64,000 nucleotides of DNA from Hyparrhenia diplandra (taxonomy: Eukaryota; Streptophyta; Magnoliopsida; Poales; Poaceae). Location: assembly GCA_015847255.1 (NCBI GenBank), contig JADLZK010011198.1, positions 418,994-482,993 of the forward strand. The letters are read 5' to 3'. Shown here piece after piece: positions 59,501 through 64,000 of this stretch; position 1 is the first letter of the stretch; every line of letters starts with the position of its first letter. The position numbers were made by a program, and so were the translations under genes. The notes beneath the pieces were generated by a model. The model saw only the letters and a program-made list of their open reading frames with translations. It searched no databases and was not told the DNA's origin.

Positions 59501-59634
59501 CAGCCCACAAGAGCAAAAGGGGGCTCGATGGGATGCGGGCCGCGATTTACACAACATCTTCGTGGGCTCACCATAGTTCCCCGAGTTAACCTATAATAGA
59601 CCAGTAGTGATTAAATGCACACTAAATCAATCGA
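53510..59634. other. Long intergenic stretch, no protein gene recognised
   Basis: Contains (GCGTT)n at 54028-54048, the tandem duplication at 54408-54681, AT-rich sequence to 55850, a GC-rich patch at 56130-56330, and mixed sequence 57000-59600 with (CGTG)n near 57868-57884. ORFs here lack recognisable domains or compositional support. A non-coding transcript cannot be excluded. Confidence 0.5.
54408..54681. repeat. Imperfect tandem duplication, about 132 and 142 bp units
   Basis: Unit 1 (54408-54539) and unit 2 (54540-about 54681) both begin TTCCTATTTATTTTGCTAAG and share ATCAATTAAATTCTAT, CATAGTTTAAATGGT, GGTGATCATATC and GAGGAAAGGAGCCCC. Unit 2 carries a short insertion (TAACATT). Confidence 0.85.
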
Positions 59635-59711
59635 GGGGATGTAGCTCAAATGGTAGGGGAAGCCGCTCGCTTTGCATGCGAGAGCACGGGGTTCGATCCC
59701 CCGCATCTCCA
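59635..59711 (+). tRNA. tRNA-Ala(TGC): tRNA-Ala (anticodon TGC), irregular D-arm; possible pseudogene
   Basis: Acceptor GGGGATG pairs with CATCTCC before A. The anticodon stem-loop is CTCGC-TTTGCAT-GCGAG with anticodon TGC, and the T-arm contains GGTTCGATCCCC. The D-arm reads GCTCAAATGGTAGGGGAAGC, where the usual form ends GGTAGAGC, and the variable loop is one base short. Length is 77 nt instead of about 73. It is either a decayed copy or affected by sequence errors. A T-rich stretch follows from 59712. Confidence 0.75.
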
Positions 59712-61942
59712 TTCATTTTCTTGTTTTTGTTATTAGAAATTCTCAACTTTTAGATCATTTTGTTGTAAACTACTTAGACAAATTCTCATTTCCGAGTACA
59801 TAGAAATTATCAGCTTTTGAAAATTTGTAGTTTATGTATGAAATCTAAAACCTGAATTTAACCAATTTTTTTCCTGAGATAGTTTAAAGGCTCAAATATT
59901 CAACATGGGTATGGCTAATTGCTTGGTTAGTCTTCTTAGTCTAATATTACACTTTGCACAGCAACTTAGGCCAGTACTAATTGTATGCAATGTGTGATCG
60001 TGAGCTCCATGCAGGATAGAGGATTAGTGGTCGAGAGGATACACTTGTGGTACAAAGATTATATCACAAGATATGTATATATATGGCGACACTTGAACCC
60101 TCATCATATCGCAATGGCATAGCATATATGTACCTTTGCCCTTCCCTCCATGTTCTAGTAGAGATGGGGTTCATGGGCAAGTGTGAATGATACTTCATTT
60201 CATGAGCTCATTTGCGTGGGCAAATTTGCATTGTTCAATGTGATGTATCTAAAGTATCCGAAGTGTCAAGTATGAGCCCGATGCAATCATGAGATTGCTA
60301 TGAGAGCGTGAATCTGCATAAAAGGTTTTGCGAGATAATATTACACACGAGTTCTTGCATACTACTTGGCAAGTCCGGATGCAAGCAACCAAACATAAGA
60401 TTTAGAGAAGCCAACAGAAAAATCCCTAATGGTGGGTTGAATCCTCAAAATGACGCACACCGCGAACATGAAGGATTTTTTTAATTTTTAGGTGTGGGTA
60501 TCTATTTGTTTTTGTTGTTCCTTTAAATGCATTTTCATGTGTGGTTAGTAAATGCTTTCTTTCCAAGGAATGTATTTTCAGGACAATTGTCCAACAGTCC
60601 TAAAAATATCTCATTTTTTAGTATTAAGATCGGCCTTGATTGCAAGCCGTGTTTGAAATCTATTTGACGTCATTGGAAATTAATAGTTTACCAAGATTGG
60701 AGTTTTTACCAACAAGCTGAGCATTTCTGACATGACAAAGATGATGATGATGACGATGATGTAAACAAGCCACAAAAAAATTTGGAGAGTGTTATTTAAC
60801 GGTTTTTTAGATAGTCTATGAAGCTAAAGATTTGTGGTCGTTGGATCGGTCGAGACAGTGCTAGCGACTCCTTCGTTTAGAAGTAAATGCGTGGCATTGG
60901 TTTGAGTGGCCGGTCGCGGAAGCATTGTTTGTACGTGAGAGTAGATGTACTTCACATTGAGAGCCGCCACGACCCTAGCCCGACGCCTACCCCCGTGATT
61001 GGGAAGCCATGGCGCACGCCGTCAAGGTTTGTCGGGGAGAAGGAGCCACCGTGGAAACACCGAGTTGCTTAAGGGTACGGAAAACACGGACGGAAAAATC
61101 ACACAGTGGAAACAGAGCCCAAGGATATGGATGCGAGAAAAATAGGAGGGTAGTTTGTCATTGAGCACCTTTTGGCTGGTTTTAGTTGGACCAGAACAAC
61201 TAATGAGATAATTGTGTCACCATTAGCAAGGAAACCTCAAGTTGATATTTTAGCTATATATTTGGATTCATTGTGTTTAGCTAAACTATACGACTAAAGC
61301 TTAGCCATTGGGATCAAACAAGCATCTTTGTCGGTGACTCAAACAGATCTTCACTTACCGCCCATCGAAACTAGACGGGCGTCACAACACGTACTAATTT
61401 TACCACATAATGTGGCAAGGCACATGCTAGTGTGGTGAACCCTAAACTTGTTGTGCGGCAACCAAACATATCATTAGAAGTATAGTGATTGGGAGATTGA
61501 GGCAAATAAAACAAGCAAATGCTAATAATCATATGTTAATAAATTCATTGGGTAAAAAGGCACCTTGATGTTGACAGTTTTTGGTGTAAATTCTTTTGCC
61601 CACCTGTCCACCTTCTCTTCCCAGCCTGATTTCACCGGCATTACGGACTTTCTTGTGAGGCAAGGAAGATCGGCAGCAAGATTGGCGCCTAGTACCTTCT
61701 GCTTGAGAGCCGCGTGAGCAGATTCCTCGCAGGGCGGAGGCACAGAGGTGCGCCGCGCGCCGATAGTGAAATTACATCGTGTAACTAATGAAGAAATAGC
61801 GGGCTTTAATTATATTGTCCCAATCAAAGTCACCAAGATATTCCATTTTCACAAAAACAGAAGTTAACTAGATTCCATCGCATGCATCGTTGGACACGAT
61901 GGTGGCTCGAGAATCTTGAATGAGTAAGGCTTGCGCACGCTC
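59712..61942. other. Intergenic upstream of the kiwellin-like gene
   Basis: AT-rich, with no recognised gene. The minus-strand ORF at 61743-61522 (starting MPPPCEESAHAALK) has ordinary protein composition but no family that I recognise. A MITE-like motif (AGCTAAACTATACGACTAAA) lies near 61280. Confidence 0.45.
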
Positions 61943-61950
61943 TATAAATA
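61943..61950 (+). promoter_or_regulatory. TATA box of the kiwellin-like gene
   Basis: TATAAATA inside CTCTATAAATACGC, 54 bp before the ATG at 61997. It is one of the better promoter signals in the window and implies a short leader of about 25 nt. Confidence 0.65.
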
Positions 61951-61996
61951 CGCACGGCATGGATCTCGAGGCATACACAACAAAGTTCATCACAAG

Positions 61997-62582
61997 ATGT
62001 CGACGGCCAGCCTCCCCGTGCATGCTCTGGCAGGCCTCCTGCCCGTCACCTTCCCAAGTCTCTGCGGCGGCAGCGCAGCTCACGACATAAAAACCAGTGC
62101 CGGGGCGCCCCGCTGCTGGGGCCGAGGACGACGGGCTGCGCGTGCGTGCGAATGCTGCAAGCCCGGGCAGATCTACCAGACTTCACCGGTGCTCGCCACT
62201 CGGTCTCCGGGCACACCAGGGCCCTCATGACGCTCAAGGATTTCGACAATAACAGTCGACGGCGCCGGCCCGTCCCAGTGCGTCGGACCGTTCAAACAAC
62301 ACGCAGCACGTCGTAGCGCTCTCTCCACGTGGTACGACAAGGGCGACGCTGCGGCAAGAACATACGGATCCGCACCAAGGGAAAGTCCGTGCTCGCTAAG
62401 GTCGTCGTGCCGAGTGCGATTCCCTGCACGGCTGTGGCGCCGGTGGCGACTACGGCGCTACCAGCCACCGTGTGGCCCGTGCATCGTCGGCGCGTCCCAG
62501 GCCGTATGGGGACGCTCTAGACATCACCGGGGACGAGGTCAGAGATGAGTACCCTATCACCTGGTCGATGTCGGATGCATGA
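61997..62582 (+). pseudogene. Kiwellin / ripening-related protein, many frame changes
   Basis: Secreted cysteine-rich double-psi beta-barrel family; in maize, members of it bind and inhibit a fungal effector chorismate mutase. The span of 586 bp equals a full-length gene of about 194 residues. N-terminus MSTASLPVHALAGLLPVTF looks like a signal peptide. Then, in changing frames, CKPGQIYQT, HRCSPP, SVSGHTRALMTLKDFDNN, DGAGPSQCVGPFKQ, VVALS, STWYDKGD, CGKNIRIRTKGKSVLAKVV, ECDSLHGCGAGGDY, YQPPCGPCIVGASQAVW and the C-terminus DEYPITWSMSDA with TGA at 62580. At least seven frame changes are needed, spread over the gene, although the core family residues (WY, CGKNI, DECDS-type, AVW, ITWS) remain. 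The promoter TATA is intact. The density of indels is much higher than elsewhere, so a young pseudogene is likely; poor local sequence is the alternative. Confidence 0.82.
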
Positions 62583-63119
62583 AAACTAGTTGTATCCAGC
62601 TCTACACGGCAGCTATATATTTTACCGCTTTATTGCAACTGCCGATATGAATGTGTGTGTGTGGCGAGTGATATGTGTAAGTTCGTCATGAGTGCCTCCT
62701 GATGTCATGTTGTCATGTTATTTCATCGATGGATCAATAAATGACACTTCGTATAAAAAGCATTTGTCACATCAACATTGTAGGATCTTTTGATGTATTT
62801 TTGGTGGATAATTTTCTGTACTTTGTTTTAACCCCCAAATTTATAGGCTTTTCTAAGTATTTGATGGGACATTGTTTCCAAATCTGTTTGGAACTACTCC
62901 ACAAAACCTCTGCTCTATAAACTTCTCAATCGTGGAAGATAGCTTCCAAAAGAAAACTAGGAGTTTGTGGAGCACCTTTTTAGGTGCTTTTATAACTCTA
63001 CTCCTCTCCGACCGAGTAGTGGAGCTAAAAACTATTTGGCTATATGAGTGCCACTACAACTTAAAAAGGATTTGTAACAAGCTCAACAACCATAAAACAG
63101 AGATCTCAGTAGCAACGTA
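62583..63119. other. Downstream of the kiwellin-like gene, nothing certain
   Basis: Kiwellin 3' region with possible poly(A) signal AATAAA near 62736. It is followed by AT-rich sequence 62840-63100 that may be a degenerate MITE, but no clear ends are found. Confidence 0.35.
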
Positions 63120-64000
63120 CACCCCGCCTCTACATTGAGCCGCTCCTAGAAATGGATCTCAAAAGAGCCACTCTTACTAATCCATTGTAAGGACGGTTGG
63201 TGTTTTGTCGCTTACAAATGGAGTCGACAAATCTATTTGTAAGGGCGGTCTATATTGAACCGCCCCAACAAAATCGACGCTTCTAAATAATTTAAAATGT
63301 AAGTACTCTCATTGAATCAAATACAACCTTGATGGAGAAATGACCAAAATATAAAAATTGTAATCTTGAAAAATTTATGAATCTTTGTTGTACGCTACTT
63401 TTTTCTATTTGAATTCATTTGATGCTTCGCATCGTGCGGTTTAAATTTTTAAAATTTAAAATTTTCAAAACAATCTCGATGGAGAAACTCCTAAATAAGA
63501 GTTTTAGATCTTGAGAAGTTATGAAAATCCTTTGTGAAAGCTGACAAGTATTTGAAATCATCTTATCATGCAAAACTATGTTCAGTTGTCTTCAAATTTG
63601 AAATCTCCAAATTTCATAAATGCATCCTTGGATGGAGTGAACTCCTAAATGTAAAGTTGGTAGATCTCGGTAAAAGTTAAGTGAAACTTTATAGTTGACA
63701 ACTTTTTAATTTGAATTCATTTAAGTCTTTAAAGTAATGACTTTTTCACCTCGATTTATGAGATAATACGTGAGGAGTCGAAATAGAATATAGATGCATG
63801 TGATTGTGTAGTCCAGTCTAAAGGAGGCTCCATGTCAATGTGGAGGCGTTGTGGGTTTGAATCCCACCACCGCTAGGGCATGATATTAATGGAAAAGTGC
63901 CGCTAGCGGGCGTCCTGTGGGGTCTTTCCATGATCAATCTTTGCTAATTTACGTTTGAAACACGAAACTCGAAATGATTTGTAGGGGCGGCAATGGATTA
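63120..64000. mobile_element. Edge of a CACTA-like transposon (subterminal repeats), runs off the window
   Basis: Repeated short motifs of the type TTGTAAGGGCGGT (63238), TTGTAGGGGCGGC (63980), TGTAAGGACGGTTGG (63187), and the inverse ATTGAACCGCCC (63254) and CATTGAGCCGCTCC (63134). Such GGGCGGTT-type direct and inverted repeats are typical of subterminal regions of grass CACTA (En/Spm) elements. The terminal CACTA and any transposase are not in view. A tRNA-like T-arm (GTGGG-TTTGAAT-CCCAC) lies near 63850. Confidence 0.45.

Noticed and set aside
61522..61743. Minus-strand ORF of 73 codons with ordinary composition
   Set aside because: It might be an exon, but no family, neighbouring exon or splice partner was found.
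1..64000. CRISPR arrays, bacterial operons, riboswitches, plasmid or phage features
   Set aside because: The sequence is plant nuclear DNA with introns and retroelements. The repeats seen are tandem or TSD types, not spaced arrays.

Overview
The window looks like nuclear DNA of an Andropogoneae-type grass (sorghum, maize or sugarcane relatives). Genes have introns with GT-AG borders, and GC-rich first exons alternate with AT-rich introns. LINEs, Stowaway-type MITEs and solo retroposon tails are common. A trio of NIT4-type nitrilases matches the NIT4A/NIT4B arrangement described for sorghum. The placement is inferred from recalled families, not from a search.

Layout, left to right. (1) 1-3603: the 3' nine-tenths of a 20S proteasome alpha-2 (PAB) gene. 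(2) 4240-10381: retroposon territory, with a minus-strand LINE nested in a plus-strand LINE and a 17-bp target-site duplication (TSD). (3) 10735-26264: three tandem nitrilase genes with identical exon structure. The middle copy is intact and carries a 3.3-kb LINE in intron 1. The outer copies have small indels in conserved exons. (4) 29403-32121: an E2F-associated-phosphoprotein-like gene with two retroposons in intron 2. (5) 35071-35787: a class I TCP transcription factor. (6) 38494-40085: tRNA-Phe followed by a BolA-family gene. (7) 41906-45047: tRNA-Thr and an intact F-box/LRR gene, both on the minus strand. (8) 46506-53309: two GRAM-domain GEM-like genes, both minus strand. (9) 53310-61942: a long stretch with no convincing protein gene and one irregular tRNA-Ala. 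(10) 61997-62582: a badly frame-disrupted kiwellin/ripening-related-protein gene. (11) From about 63120 to the end: the edge of a probable CACTA-like transposon.

The protein genes belong to separate housekeeping or regulatory pathways: proteolysis, nitrile metabolism, transcription, Fe-S/redox, ubiquitin ligase adaptors and ABA-linked GRAM proteins. The only functional cluster is the nitrilase trio, whose products are expected to form mixed filaments or complexes.

A cross-cutting observation is that seven of the eleven conserved protein genes (PAB, NIT copies 1 and 3, EAPP, TCP, GEM-like 2, kiwellin) show small indels. These often fall in short homopolymers within otherwise well-conserved exons. 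Splice sites around them are intact. This looks more like sequence error, or one haplotype of a draft assembly, than independent decay of each gene. The kiwellin copy is so damaged that real pseudogenisation is plausible there. No convincing novel system was found. The most unusual items are the co-duplicated upstream small ORF of the nitrilase cluster and the near-empty poly(A) insertions with perfect or near-perfect TSDs.
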